Counted from the stretch's first letter, positions 7,777 through 15,549 are shown. The stretch: DNA of 64,000 bases from Salarchaeum sp. JOR-1 (GCF_007833275.1 NZ_CP042241.1:372001-436000); one strand, 5' to 3'. Notes: a model not told the origin generated them from the sequence alone. Numbers and translations are program-made.

Positions 7777-8739
7777 TCAGTTGGAGAGGTGTTCGACGAC
7801 GGCGGTGTCGGTGACCGTGACCTCGTCGTCCACGAGCACGCGGAGTTCGTCGCCGCCGCATTCGAGCGTGAGTTCGACCTCGAGGGGGTCTTCGGAGACG
7901 ACTTCGGTGTGCCGGTCGCTCACGCACCAGTCGAAGTGCCAGAATGGCTCGGTGTTGAGGTCGACGCCGCGCTCGGAGTGGAAGACGAGGACGTTCGCGT
8001 CGTCGAGGAGGGTGACGCCGACGGTGGATTGGAGCTGGTAGCCGCAGCGCGAGCAGCCGTGGCGGACGGCGACGTCGAGGGCGTCGCGGTCGGGGTCGCG
8101 GACGAGGCTGGTGTCGACGCTGCCCGTGCACTCGGGGCAGACGCCGTCCGCGGCGAGGCAGTAGTGGTGGCGAACGTAGTGGTGGAACGCCTGCATCAGG
8201 TCGTCCGTCGTCCGGTCGTCAAGTCCGCCGGAGGGGAACGGATAACTCACCTGGATGGTGCCGCACTCAGTGCACCCGACGGTGAGCGTGTCGTCCACGT
8301 ACCAGCCGTGCAGGCTCGCGTCGCAGTCGTAACACGACCCCGTGACCGGGAAGAATCCGAGTTGTGCGCGCTCCGTCAGCGTCCCCGTGAAGATGGCGCT
8401 CACGACCTTCCTACCCGGATAGCGGAACGCGTAGCCGTCCTCCGCCTGCTTCACGAAGTGCCCGGTGAGCTTCCGGAGGTGGTAGTTGAAGTTCGCGCTG
8501 TCGTCGATGTCCACGCGATCGAACAGGTCGGTGAAACTCACGGGCTCCTCGTCCGCGCCGAGTTCCAGCAACGCCTGCAGGATGTCCACGCGCGTGTCGT
8601 TCCCCAGCACCGAGAACACGTCCGCGGGCGGGATGCGCTCCTCCGTCCGCGGCGTCGCCACCCCACCGTTCCCGCTGGCCTCTTCCGTGCCGTCCGCGCC
8701 CGCCTCGTCCTCGCGCGCGGCCCGGTCGAACTGACTCAT
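7777..8739 (-). CDS. HTH transcriptional regulator with zinc-ribbon C-terminal region
   Basis: 320-aa protein. After a disordered acidic N-terminus, residues about 38-120 form an ArsR-like winged helix (VFSVLGNDTRVDILQALLEL, then NFNYHLRKLTGHFV). The C-terminal part has several Cys pairs: CYDC (136-139), CTEC (156-159), CPEC (near 213) and CSRC (near 239), suggesting two zinc ribbons. This arrangement occurs in a haloarchaeal regulator family of unknown target. The ATG at 8739 begins SQFDRAARED; a longer in-frame extension to 8790 is antisense-like and rejected. The chain ends in a beta-rich acidic domain. The gene is monocistronic as far as I can see. Confidence 0.85.
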   Translation of the reverse strand: MSQFDRAAREDEAGADGTEEASGNGGVATPRTEERIPPADVFSVLGNDTRVDILQALLELGADEEPVSFTDLFDRVDIDDSANFNYHLRKLTGHFVKQAEDGYAFRYPGRKVVSAIFTGTLTERAQLGFFPVTGSCYDCDASLHGWYVDDTLTVGCTECGTIQVSYPFPSGGLDDRTTDDLMQAFHHYVRHHYCLAADGVCPECTGSVDTSLVRDPDRDALDVAVRHGCSRCGYQLQSTVGVTLLDDANVLVFHSERGVDLNTEPFWHFDWCVSDRHTEVVSEDPLEVELTLECGGDELRVLVDDEVTVTDTAVVEHLSN

Positions 8740-9282
8740 ACCCACAGTATACACGACCGACCGGTAAAGCGTACCGGGACACGAAACCACCCCAGGCGGC
8801 GCTACGAGAGTTCAGCGACGCGGGAACACCCGCCTGGCTACCCGACTCCGGCCCACGCCCCGACGGCAGCGACCCCGTCTACGCCAGCACGGCGGCACGT
8901 GGAGACGGCCTCAACGGCGACTGCGGCGCTCAAAACAGTGCACAGACGGCCAGAGACAACAGCCGGACGGTGCGGCGCGCTCCAGCAACCGCCAACGCGA
9001 AGCCCAGAACCCATCCGTCCGGAAGATACGTCGCTCCGGAATTGGTCGTTACAACTCGGTCAGCAAGAGCGTGGCGCCCGCCGCGTTCGCGACCCACGAA
9101 CAGTGGCAGTCGTGCGTCAGACGCTTTCACCCGCGTTTACACACGTATAGCGACTGCCTTTAAGTGCCACTAGATGGTACTATTCGGTACGCACGCGGGA
9201 GAACCACGACACCACCTGATCTCCACCCGAGTTTCCGGACTACGTCACTATGGGTGTTGTGGTGCTCTCGGTGTCAACCACA
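8740..9282. other. Intergenic region with pilin promoter
   Basis: About 540 nt without a gene I can support. Open frames here on both strands are short, Arg/Pro-rich and unlike known proteins. Near the right end, CCTTTAAGTG (9157-9166) is a good TATA-like element on the plus strand, about 117 nt before the pilin ATG, which implies a long 5' leader or an additional start. Confidence 0.5.
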
Positions 9283-9807
9283 ATGAAACTGAGTATTCCA
9301 TCCATCGACGCCGACGAACGCGGCGTTAGCCCCGTTATCGGGGTCATTCTCATGGTCGCTATCACGGTTATTCTGGCGGCCGTCATCGGCGCGTTCGTCC
9401 TCAACCTCGGCCAAGACATCCAGAACACCGCACCCACCGCATCCATCGGGGCTACCGACGCGGGTGTTCAACTGAACGGCACATCGAATCAGGCCGTTCT
9501 GTACCTTAACCACCAGCAGGGCGATTCGATCGCGCAGTCCAACCTCCGTATCACGGTGAGCAACGAAAGTGGCGCACAGATAGCGGACATCACGTGGAAC
9601 GCCACGGGCGAACACTGGGAAACCGGGGGAGATAGCAACCTAAACATCTCGAGCGGCCCGCTCGGAGACGATTCCTTCGATGCAGGCGACCAGCTCACGC
9701 TCACGGAACAGACCGGTAACGTGAGTTCGGGCGAGACGCTCACCGTCCAGATTATCGACACGGAATCCGGCTCGACGGTTTCGACCCCGACAGTCCGAGT
9801 CGAATAG
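9283..9807 (+). CDS. Archaeal type IV pilin (Pilin_N family)
   Basis: 174-aa major- or minor-pilin-like protein. The N-terminus has a short basic/polar leader followed by [19 protein letters not shown]: prepilin peptidase (PibD) should cut after the Gly of RG|VSP, exposing the hydrophobic assembly helix up to about residue 40. The rest is a Ser/Thr/Asn-rich beta domain with several N-x-S/T sequons, consistent with a glycosylated surface filament subunit. The ATG at 9283 is chosen because it gives the usual ~16-residue leader; the in-frame ATG at 9250 would add 11 residues. Codon use is somewhat less GC-rich than in the neighbours. A fragment matching its C-terminus occurs at 46125-46241. No other pilus assembly genes are nearby. 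Confidence 0.93.
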   Translation: MKLSIPSIDADERGVSPVIGVILMVAITVILAAVIGAFVLNLGQDIQNTAPTASIGATDAGVQLNGTSNQAVLYLNHQQGDSIAQSNLRITVSNESGAQIADITWNATGEHWETGGDSNLNISSGPLGDDSFDAGDQLTLTEQTGNVSSGETLTVQIIDTESGSTVSTPTVRVE

Positions 9808-10174
9808 CTGACTGACGCCGCCCTTCTTTCGCGAACGCGTTGGAAACCGACGACTCCCAGCAGTACCAGTCCACCGAACCCAGCGCGGCGTCCGTGTCGG
9901 GGAGCGCGAAGCCCGCCTCGCCTGGTGTCTCGATGGGCGCTAACAGCCACTCCCCCGCTATCGCTCGGCGAGCGACTGCCGGGAAGACCGCTCGTGTCGT
10001 TCGACCCACATTTTCGATCACGAGTTTCGCCGGACAGCGCCGACCCCAACGAGTTCCTCGTTCTCTTTCCTCTGAGAAAGACGGTTTTTGAGGGTGCTAA
10101 ACGAGTGTTTTCGAGCGGTATACTCACCGCTACTGAGCGTTTTCGCTTCGGCCAGGTACCGGGCGTGAATCGGA
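9808..10174. other. Intergenic region between pilin gene and tRNA
   Basis: About 370 nt with no gene I can support. Short frames on both strands lack family resemblance. The AT content is higher than in the coding regions, and CTTTCCTCTGAGAAAG (10067-10082) can form a short hairpin. It may include the pilin 3' end or degraded sequence. Confidence 0.4.
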
Positions 10175-10249
10175 TGGGCCCTGGCGGATTTGAACCACCG
10201 CTCACCCGGTTATGAGCCGGGCGCTTTAACCGGACTAAGCTAAGGGCCC
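10175..10249 (-). tRNA. tRNA with CAU anticodon, probably tRNA-Ile2
   Basis: 75-nt cloverleaf with a perfect 7-bp acceptor (GGGCCCT/AGGGCCC), discriminator A, T arm GGTTCAAATCC and anticodon loop CTCATAA, so the anticodon is CAU. There is no intron. CAU can belong to initiator Met, elongator Met or AUA-reading Ile2 (agmatidine-modified C34). The GGGCCC acceptor resembles archaeal tRNA-Ile2 rather than haloarchaeal initiator (AGCGGG) tRNA, so Ile2 is favoured; elongator Met is the alternative. Confidence 0.9.
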
Positions 10250-10412
10250 TCGCCTCTACGTAGCCGAGTCCCCGACTTTAGACTACCGGGACGCGACGGC
10301 CGAACACGCCCGGACGGAGTCCCCGCGAGCCAGCGGCGAGCGGGGGCAGGCCGGACGTGACTGAGTGGAGCAGAGCGACGACCGGAACGCCCGTCGCGTA
10401 GTGAAACGGAGG

Positions 10413-10431
10413 AACGTCCGGACGGAGATTT
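10413..10431. repeat. 19-bp direct repeat of the tRNA-Arg 3' end (copy A)
   Basis: AACGTCCGGACGGAGATTT here is identical to 10536-10554, which is the 3' end of tRNA-Arg plus two flanking bases. The copies are 123 nt apart. This is the pattern left when an element integrates into a tRNA 3' end, or by a local duplication. A third partial match (CCGGACGGAG) lies at 10310-10319. The spacer holds no integrase or other gene. Confidence 0.7.
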
Positions 10432-10535
10432 GGATTGAACGAGACGCACTGTGTTCGTCTCGCGTACTCGGATCTCCGCGTGGGGTTTCGACGGCACAGA
10501 CCGCTCGCTTCGCTCGCGGTTGTGGTGTCGGTAGA

Positions 10536-10554
10536 AACGTCCGGACGGAGATTT
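10536..10554. repeat. 19-bp direct repeat within tRNA-Arg (copy B)
   Basis: Identical to 10413-10431. It covers the acceptor 3' strand and part of the T arm of the tRNA-Arg gene on the minus strand. Confidence 0.7.
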
Positions 10555-10610
10555 GAACTCCGGTCCCTGGCTCCGCAAGCCAAGAGGATAGTCCACTACC
10601 CTACCCGGAC
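10538..10610 (-). tRNA. tRNA-Arg (GCG)
   Basis: 73-nt cloverleaf on the minus strand: acceptor GTCCGGG/TCCGGAC (one G-U pair), anticodon stem TTGGC/GCCAG with loop TTGCGGA giving anticodon GCG (reads CGC and CGU), T arm GGAGTTCAAATCTCC, discriminator G. There is no intron. Its 3' 17 nt are duplicated 123 nt away at 10413-10431. Confidence 0.95.
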
Positions 10611-10758
10611 TCATCTACCTGTAGCGCGGTGGTATGTAAAGCGGTTACGATTCGGGTGTTGGTTCGGGCGAGGGTTCTTGTGGGATGGCGGGGCGAATCG
10701 GGGGTATGTGTGAGTGGGCGATAATTCGGGGATGGCAGGGGCAGAGGGTGGAGAGGAC

Positions 10759-10768
10759 AATGTTTATG
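10759..10768 (+). promoter_or_regulatory. Putative TATA element for RPA gene
   Basis: AATGTTTATG lies about 31-40 nt before the RPA ATG at 10799, in an otherwise GC-rich intergenic stretch. Confidence 0.45.
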
Positions 10769-10798
10769 CGCGGGACTCCCGTGGCTTGATTCACGATT

Positions 10799-12184
10799 AT
10801 GGGCGCTATTGAGGAGACGTACGACGACCTCGACACGGACGTTTCCCTGGAGGAGTTTCGGGAGGCGGTGGAGGCGAAGGTGGAGCAGATGGGGGGGTTG
10901 GCCGACGAGGAGACGGCGGCGATGCTCTTGGCGCACGAGCTAGACGACGGGGAGGTGAACGGTATCGCGGATATCGAGCCGGAGATGGAGGAGGCGAAGT
11001 TCCTCGCGAAGGTGACGAGCGTGGGGGAGCTGCGGACGTTCGAGCGCGACGAGGAGGACGAGGATGGACGAGTGTTGAACGTGGACGTGGCCGACGAGTC
11101 GGGGTCGGTTCGGGCGTCGTTCTGGGACGAGCAGGCCGCGGCGGCCGAGGACGAACTCGAGCCGGGCCAGGTCTTGCGTATCAAGGGTCGTCCGAAGGAC
11201 GGCTACAACGGTGTGGAGGTGAACGTCTCACAGGTCGAGGTGGACGAGGACGAGGAGGTAGACGTGCAGGTCGTGGACACGTACCGCGTGGAGGATTTGA
11301 CGATGGGGGCGTCGGACGTGGATCTCGTGGGCGAGGTGCTGTCGACGGACGACGTGCGGACGTTCAGCCGCGACGACGGCTCGGAGGGAAAGGTGTCGAA
11401 CCTCCTCGTAGGCGACGAAACTGGGCGGGTTCGGGTGACGCTCTGGGACGAGCAGGCCGACCTCGCCGAGGAGTTCGGGGCGGGCGACGTGGTCGAGGTG
11501 ACGGACGGGTACGTGCGCGAGCGCGAGGGGTCGCTCGAACTCCACGTCGGGAACCGCGGGCGCGTCGAGACCGTCGAGGAGGACGTGTCGTTCGTTCCGG
11601 ACGCGAAACCCATCGACGACCTCGAACTGGACGAGACCGCGGACATCGCGGGCGTGGTGCGGTCGATGGACGAGAAGCGGACGTTCGACCGCGACGACGG
11701 AAGTGAGGGCCAGGTTCGGAACATTCGCCTGCAGGATCAGTCGGGCGACATCCGGGTGGCGCTCTGGGGGGAGAAGGCCGACCTCGACATCGGACCGGGT
11801 GACGAACTCCTGTTCACGGACGTGGGCGTGCAGGACGGTTGGCAGGACGACCTCGAGGCGTCCGCAGGCTGGCAGTCCACGGTCATCTCGGTCGGCGATG
11901 GCACGGCGACCGAGTCCGAATCCGAGTCCGCAGGCGCGGATCTCTCGTCGTTCGAGGACGGCACGAGACCGGACACGTCGTCGGGCGACGGGAGTGACGA
12001 ACCGTCCGGCGGCGAGGACGTGGAGTTCACGGGCGTCGTCGTGCAGGCGGGGTCGCCCGTGATTCTGGACGACGGCGAGGAGACGATGAGCGTCGAGACC
12101 GAGACCGACGTGACGCTCGGACAAGAACTGACGGTGCGCGGAACGCTCCGCGACGGCACGCTCGAGGCCGAAGACGTGCGTTAG
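10799..12184 (+). CDS. rpa: Replication protein A, multi-OB-fold ssDNA-binding protein
   Basis: 461-aa single-stranded DNA-binding protein. After an N-terminal helical segment (residues 1-60), three similar OB folds follow at about 66-150, 175-255 and 280-365. Each carries a related pattern such as LRTFERD, VRTFSRDDGSEGKV or KRTFDRDDGSEGQV followed by a strand ending in a hydrophobic-Trp pair (SFWDEQA, TLWDEQA, ALWGEKA). A disordered Ser/Glu/Asp linker leads to a small fourth OB-like domain at the end. This matches the stand-alone multi-OB RPA of haloarchaea (RPA2-like), used in replication and repair. No RPA-associated protein gene adjoins it, which fits RPA2 rather than the RPA1/RPA3 operons. 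Its stop codon overlaps that of a decayed convergent gene. Confidence 0.92.
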   Translation: MGAIEETYDDLDTDVSLEEFREAVEAKVEQMGGLADEETAAMLLAHELDDGEVNGIADIEPEMEEAKFLAKVTSVGELRTFERDEEDEDGRVLNVDVADESGSVRASFWDEQAAAAEDELEPGQVLRIKGRPKDGYNGVEVNVSQVEVDEDEEVDVQVVDTYRVEDLTMGASDVDLVGEVLSTDDVRTFSRDDGSEGKVSNLLVGDETGRVRVTLWDEQADLAEEFGAGDVVEVTDGYVREREGSLELHVGNRGRVETVEEDVSFVPDAKPIDDLELDETADIAGVVRSMDEKRTFDRDDGSEGQVRNIRLQDQSGDIRVALWGEKADLDIGPGDELLFTDVGVQDGWQDDLEASAGWQSTVISVGDGTATESESESAGADLSSFEDGTRPDTSSGDGSDEPSGGEDVEFTGVVVQAGSPVILDDGEETMSVETETDVTLGQELTVRGTLRDGTLEAEDVR

Positions 12185-12472
12185 TCGTCGACGCGCTCGC
12201 CGTCTCGGAAGATTCGGGTGTCACTCCTCCGTCGCGCGCTCGTGACGGGGCTCGTTCTCGTGTTCGAGTCCGTCTCGGAGCCGTGCTTCCTGGTATGGCT
12301 CGTCAGCGGCGCGGCGTTCCTCGACCGCTTCCTCGGCCGGTTAGTTCGCGTCCACTTCCTGATCGGCGACGTCCTCGGCGTTCGGCCAGTAGGATGCGTC
12401 GCCGTACGCGTGTGTTCCGGCGCTCGCGAGGTATGGGTGGTGGACGGATCCGGGTGCGGGACGCGCCCACAC
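12181..12472 (-). pseudogene. Decayed small haloarchaeal gene between RPA and histone genes
   Basis: The minus strand shows three coding-like pieces in order. From a GTG at about 12472 runs a frame with SVHHPYLASAGTHAYGDASY and ending EVDAN, stopped by TAA at 12341-12343. The same frame continues directly as AEEAVEERRAADEPYQEARL to a TGA at 12225-12227. After a frame change, TRIFRDGERVDD ends at a TAA (12181-12183) sharing bases with the RPA stop. Codon use is haloarchaeal throughout. The simplest reading is one ~95-aa gene broken by an in-frame stop and a frameshift; two tiny adjacent genes are the alternative. The function is unknown. Confidence 0.45.
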
Positions 12473-12478
12473 GATAAG

Positions 12479-12486
12479 TGTTAAGA
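12479..12486 (+). promoter_or_regulatory. Putative TATA element for histone operon
   Basis: TGTTAAGA lies about 24-31 nt before the histone ATG at 12510, consistent with a leaderless transcript. Confidence 0.5.
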
Positions 12487-12509
12487 GAGAGACTGCCCCG
12501 TAGTTGTGT

Positions 12510-12941
12510 ATGAGCGTCGAACTCCCGTTCGCGCCGGTGGACGACATCATCCGGCGACACGCGGGCGACTTGCGGGTGAGCGCCGACGCGGCAGAGGAAC
12601 TCGCGCGACGCATCCAGAACCACGGCGCGGCGGTGGCCGCGACGGCCGCCGAGCGCGCCGACGAGGACGGTCGGAAGACGCTGATGGCGGCGGATTTCGA
12701 CGTCCAAAACGTGGCCGACCGGGAGTCGCTCGCGCTCCCGGTCGCGCCCGTCGACCGCATCGCGCGACTCGACATCCCCGACGAGTACCGGGTGTCGGAG
12801 GCCGCGCGACTCGCGCTCGCCGCGCGCCTGGAGGAGTACGCGGCAGACGCGGCTTCGGGAGCGGCGGTACTGGCCGAGCACGCGGGGAGACGCACTGTGC
12901 AGGCAGAAGACGTCGAGACGTACTTCGAGATCGTGGGATGA
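12510..12941 (+). CDS. hstA: Archaeal histone, two histone folds in tandem
   Basis: 143-aa histone doublet. The first fold starts ELPFAPVDDIIRRHAG and ends RKTLMAADFDVQ (residues 4-65); the second starts LPVAPVDRIARL and ends RRTVQAEDVETYF (about 77-140). Haloarchaeal histones of this doublet form mimic a histone dimer in one chain. Only one lysine is present (K56, in the conserved RKT DNA-contact loop of fold 1); the equivalent site in fold 2 is Arg. There is no tail. The ATG at 12510 is used; an in-frame TTG two codons upstream is unlikely. The stop overlaps the start of a histone-deacetylase-family gene by 4 nt (ATGA), so the two are co-translated. Confidence 0.95.
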   Translation: MSVELPFAPVDDIIRRHAGDLRVSADAAEELARRIQNHGAAVAATAAERADEDGRKTLMAADFDVQNVADRESLALPVAPVDRIARLDIPDEYRVSEAARLALAARLEEYAADAASGAAVLAEHAGRRTVQAEDVETYFEIVG

Positions 12942-13954
12942 GGTTCGGGTACGACGACGCGTGTCTCGACCACGACCCGGGACCGCGCCATCCGGAGAGC
13001 CCGGACCGCCTCCGCGCGATTCGCCAGGAGTTGTCGAAGCGGCACGGCGTCGAGTACGTCGCGGCGCGGAGCGCGGAGCGCGAGGAGGTAGAGCGCGCAC
13101 ACGAACCGGGGTACGTAGACCGCCTCGTGGAGTTCTGCGAGTCGGGCGGCGGAAGCTGGGATCCGGACACGACCGCGGTGGAGGAGACGTGGCCGGCGGC
13201 GTTGGCGTCCGCGGGCCAGTCGATGTGGGCGGCGCGCCGCGCGGTCGCGGGTGATTCGGGGCGGGAAACGCCGTTCGCTATCGGTCGGCCGCCGGGCCAT
13301 CACGCCGTCGCGGACAACGCGATGGGGTTCTGCTTCCTGAACAACGTCGCCATCGCGGCGGAGCACGCGCTCGCGACGACGGAAGCGGAGCGCGTCGCGA
13401 TTCTGGACTGGGACGTCCACCACGGGAACGGCACGCAGGATATCTTCTACGACCGCGGGGACGTCTTCTACGCGTCAGTCCACGAAGACGGCATTTACCC
13501 GGGTACGGGCGACATCGACGAGACCGGGGAGGGAGACGGCGAGGGCGCGACGCTGAACGTTCCGTTCGACGCGGGCGCGGGGGACGCGGAGTACGTCGCG
13601 GCGTTCGACGAGCTCGTGATTCCGGCGTTCGAGGCGTTCGACCCCGACCTCGTGTTGGTGAGCGCGGGATTCGACGCGCACCGCCACGACCCCATCTCGC
13701 GAATGCACGTCTCCACGGACGGCTACGGCGTGCTCACGGAACGAATGCGGAGCGTTTCGGAGACCGCGAACGCCGGTCTCGGGTTCGTGCTCGAAGGCGG
13801 GTACAGCCTCGACACGCTCTCCGAGGGCGTCGGAATGGTGCACGAGGTGTTCGACGGGATGACGCCCGTCACCCCGGAAGAAGACGTCTCGGAGGACGCG
13901 CGCGCGGTGATCGACGACGTGCTCGACGCGCGTCAGGGCGTCGGGTCGAAGTAA
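12938..13954 (+). CDS. Histone deacetylase family (class II-like) amidohydrolase
   Basis: 338-aa zinc amidohydrolase of the arginase/deacetylase fold. Zinc ligands are D159 and H161 (LDWDVHHGNGTQ) and D246 (SAGFDAHRHDP); the catalytic His pair is H121-H122 (RPPGHHA); GFCFLNNVAIAA completes the active-site motifs. Related enzymes deacetylate lysines, polyamines or other acetyl amides. The 4-nt overlap with the histone doublet gene links it to chromatin or at least to co-expression, but the native substrate is not shown. Its 3' end overlaps the convergent cca gene by 22 nt. Confidence 0.95.
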   Translation: MRFGYDDACLDHDPGPRHPESPDRLRAIRQELSKRHGVEYVAARSAEREEVERAHEPGYVDRLVEFCESGGGSWDPDTTAVEETWPAALASAGQSMWAARRAVAGDSGRETPFAIGRPPGHHAVADNAMGFCFLNNVAIAAEHALATTEAERVAILDWDVHHGNGTQDIFYDRGDVFYASVHEDGIYPGTGDIDETGEGDGEGATLNVPFDAGAGDAEYVAAFDELVIPAFEAFDPDLVLVSAGFDAHRHDPISRMHVSTDGYGVLTERMRSVSETANAGLGFVLEGGYSLDTLSEGVGMVHEVFDGMTPVTPEEDVSEDARAVIDDVLDARQGVGSK

Positions 13955-15282
13955 GCGGCGAGCTCGCAGCCGAACTCCTCGGCGAGCGCCGCGACCTCGG
14001 CATCCGCGAGAACCTCGTAATCGCCCGCGTCGACGACGGCCGCGACGTGCGTGCCGAGCGCCACCTCTCCCAGTCGTTCGGTCGCGAAGCCGGCGGCGGT
14101 GCGAACGTCGCGCTCGCGCTCCACGACGTACCGATGGCCGTCGAGGAACGGCCCGTACACGTCCTCGTTCTCGTACTTCTCGAAGAATCCGGTCGCGTGC
14201 TCACCGACGTGCACGGGCGGGCCCTCGTGGCGCTCGACCGCCGGCAGGGTCGCGGTGGCGAGCTCCACGAACAGCACCGCCGTCTCGTCCGCCCACGCCG
14301 CCGACCGCAGAACCTCGAACCCGGCGTGTTCGAGGCCGCGGACGAGGCCGTTCCGGGAGCGGCGGAGCTGCGGGTAGAGCTGGTCTTCCACGAGGTCGGG
14401 GGCGTCGAAGCGCACGGCGAGCGCGTTCGTCCCGCGGCGCGCCAGGTGTGACTCCACGTCTCCGGGATCGAGCGCGAGACGGGAGTCGGGGAAGAACACG
14501 GCCTCCGAGGGGTCGGCGAGGAAGACACGAGCGTAGTGCTGGAGGCGCGCGACCTGTTCGCGGGAGACGACGGCCGCGACGTTCCGCTCGGGGTCGGTCG
14601 GATCGATGACGACGAGGGGGTCGTCGAACGTCGCCGCCGCGTGCGCCTCGGGATCGTGTTTCACGGGCGGCTGCCAGTCCCGCGCCGCTTCCAAGACCTC
14701 TCGGAACCCGCCGTATTCGAGGACGAGAAGCTCCGTGAGGTAGCCCGAAAACCCCTGCGTTCGGAGGTCGCTCCCGTACGCGCCGACGCCCTTGAGGAAC
14801 TGCTTCAACAATCGTACGTCGGCTTCGAGGGCGTCCGTCAGGCGCTCGCGGAGGTAGACGTTGTGAAACGGCGTGCGGTCGACCGCGGACTGAATCTCCG
14901 TCGCGGCCCCGACGCGATAACACGGCACGAGGTCGACCTCGTATCCCTCGAACGTTCCCTTCACGTACGGATGCTCCGCGTACTCCTCGTGGCCGTCCGG
15001 CAACACCTGATTTCCGACCGCCAGACCGAGGTCTTCCAACGCTTCCCGGGACAGATCCGGGTCGAACCGCACGAACACGTCGATGTCGCGGTCGCCCCGT
15101 ACCCACGTCCCCCGGGCCGTACTCCCGACCTGCATCACGTCCGCCTCGACGCCGAGGTCGGCGAGCGCGTCCTCCGTCCGCGCCACGAGCCGCCCCGCCG
15201 CCTCCCGCAACTCCGCGCGCTCGCTCGGCGTCGGATCCACGCGCTCCCGGACCCGCGCCACCACGTCCTCGAACTCACTCAT
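13933..15282 (-). CDS. cca: CCA-adding enzyme (tRNA nucleotidyltransferase, class I)
   Basis: 449-aa archaeal class I CCA-adding enzyme, which builds or repairs the 3' CCA end of tRNAs without a nucleic acid template. The nucleotidyltransferase head has GSTARGT (53-59) and the metal-binding pair D66/D68 in RDIDVFVRFD. The middle region GVGAYGSDLRTQGFSGYL (near 165) and the C-terminal tail domain are typical of archaeal members. The length is normal. The ATG at 15282 gives SEFEDVVARVRERVDPTPSE, a usual start. No CCA is encoded in the tRNA genes of this window, so this enzyme is needed for them. Confidence 0.96.
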   Translation of the reverse strand: MSEFEDVVARVRERVDPTPSERAELREAAGRLVARTEDALADLGVEADVMQVGSTARGTWVRGDRDIDVFVRFDPDLSREALEDLGLAVGNQVLPDGHEEYAEHPYVKGTFEGYEVDLVPCYRVGAATEIQSAVDRTPFHNVYLRERLTDALEADVRLLKQFLKGVGAYGSDLRTQGFSGYLTELLVLEYGGFREVLEAARDWQPPVKHDPEAHAAATFDDPLVVIDPTDPERNVAAVVSREQVARLQHYARVFLADPSEAVFFPDSRLALDPGDVESHLARRGTNALAVRFDAPDLVEDQLYPQLRRSRNGLVRGLEHAGFEVLRSAAWADETAVLFVELATATLPAVERHEGPPVHVGEHATGFFEKYENEDVYGPFLDGHRYVVERERDVRTAAGFATERLGEVALGTHVAAVVDAGDYEVLADAEVAALAEEFGCELAAYFDPTP

Positions 15283-15379
15283 GCCCGTGGATTCGACCGC
15301 CCTCCGGGAAAGAATACCGGCACACCACCGCGGAGAAACGAAAGCCCTTTCAAAAGCACGCGACTACTGACTGGTGCGA

Positions 15380-15452
15380 GCCGCCGTAGCTCAGTTGGTA
15401 GAGCACCTGGTTGTTACCCAGGTTGTCCCAGGTTCGAGCCCTGGCGGCGGCG
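15380..15452 (+). tRNA. tRNA-Asn (GUU)
   Basis: 73-nt cloverleaf: acceptor GCCGCCG/CGGCGGC, anticodon stem CCTGG/CCAGG with loop TTGTTAC (anticodon GTT), T arm CAGGTTCGAGCCCTG, discriminator G. There is no intron and no encoded CCA. Confidence 0.96.
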
Positions 15453-15465
15453 TGTTTTTCCAGAG
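15448..15465. repeat. 18-bp direct repeat at the tRNA-Asn 3' boundary (copy A)
   Basis: CGGCGTGTTTTTCCAGAG begins inside the last five bases of tRNA-Asn and is repeated exactly at 15532-15549. The spacer is 66 nt and contains a perfect 9-bp hairpin. Confidence 0.7.
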
Positions 15466-15474
15466 GAAAACACG
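15451..15474 (+). terminator. Probable tRNA-Asn terminator hairpin with T run
   Basis: CGTGTTTTTCC and GGAAAACACG pair around AGA with one bulged T. It directly follows tRNA-Asn and includes a five-T run, the usual archaeal termination signal. The second copy of the left arm (15532-15549) lacks a complete right arm. Confidence 0.5.
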
Positions 15475-15506
15475 CTCAGCCAGACGCTTTGCATCTGGCG
15501 CGAGTC

Positions 15507-15527
15507 CAGAAGCGCGACGCGCTTCTG
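15507..15527. repeat. Perfect 9-bp hairpin, CAGAAGCGC-GAC-GCGCTTCTG
   Basis: Perfect inverted repeat with a three-base loop, downstream of tRNA-Asn. The same stem core (AGAAGCGC-GA[C/G]-GCGCTTCT) recurs at 47326-47346 near tRNA-Ala and rps10. Confidence 0.65.
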
Positions 15528-15531
15528 AATA

Positions 15532-15549
15532 CGGCGTGTTTTTCCAGAG
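15532..15549. repeat. 18-bp direct repeat (copy B)
   Basis: Identical to 15448-15465. The right arm of the hairpin that follows copy A is missing here (GAAAATG instead of GGAAAACACG). Confidence 0.7.

Noticed and set aside
9752-10021. Minus-strand frame with a hydrophobic patch and an Arg pair, GLVLLGVVGFQRVRERR
   Set aside because: It resembled a C-terminal sorting signal, but the hydrophobic run is too short, no PGF-type motif precedes it and no protein body exists upstream.
10501-10519. CCGCTCGCTTCGCTCGCGG, apparently a palindrome
   Set aside because: It is mainly a direct repeat of GCTCGC around TTC, not a good inverted repeat; this pattern is common low-complexity sequence in GC-rich haloarchaeal DNA.
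10435-10713. Short open frames over the tRNA-Arg region
   Set aside because: They run through the tRNA gene and repeated tRNA sequence and have no coding character.
12218-12484. Plus-strand 88-codon frame between RPA and histone
   Set aside because: Its translation is Val/Leu/Cys-rich shadow sequence; the minus strand has the better codon pattern (decayed gene).
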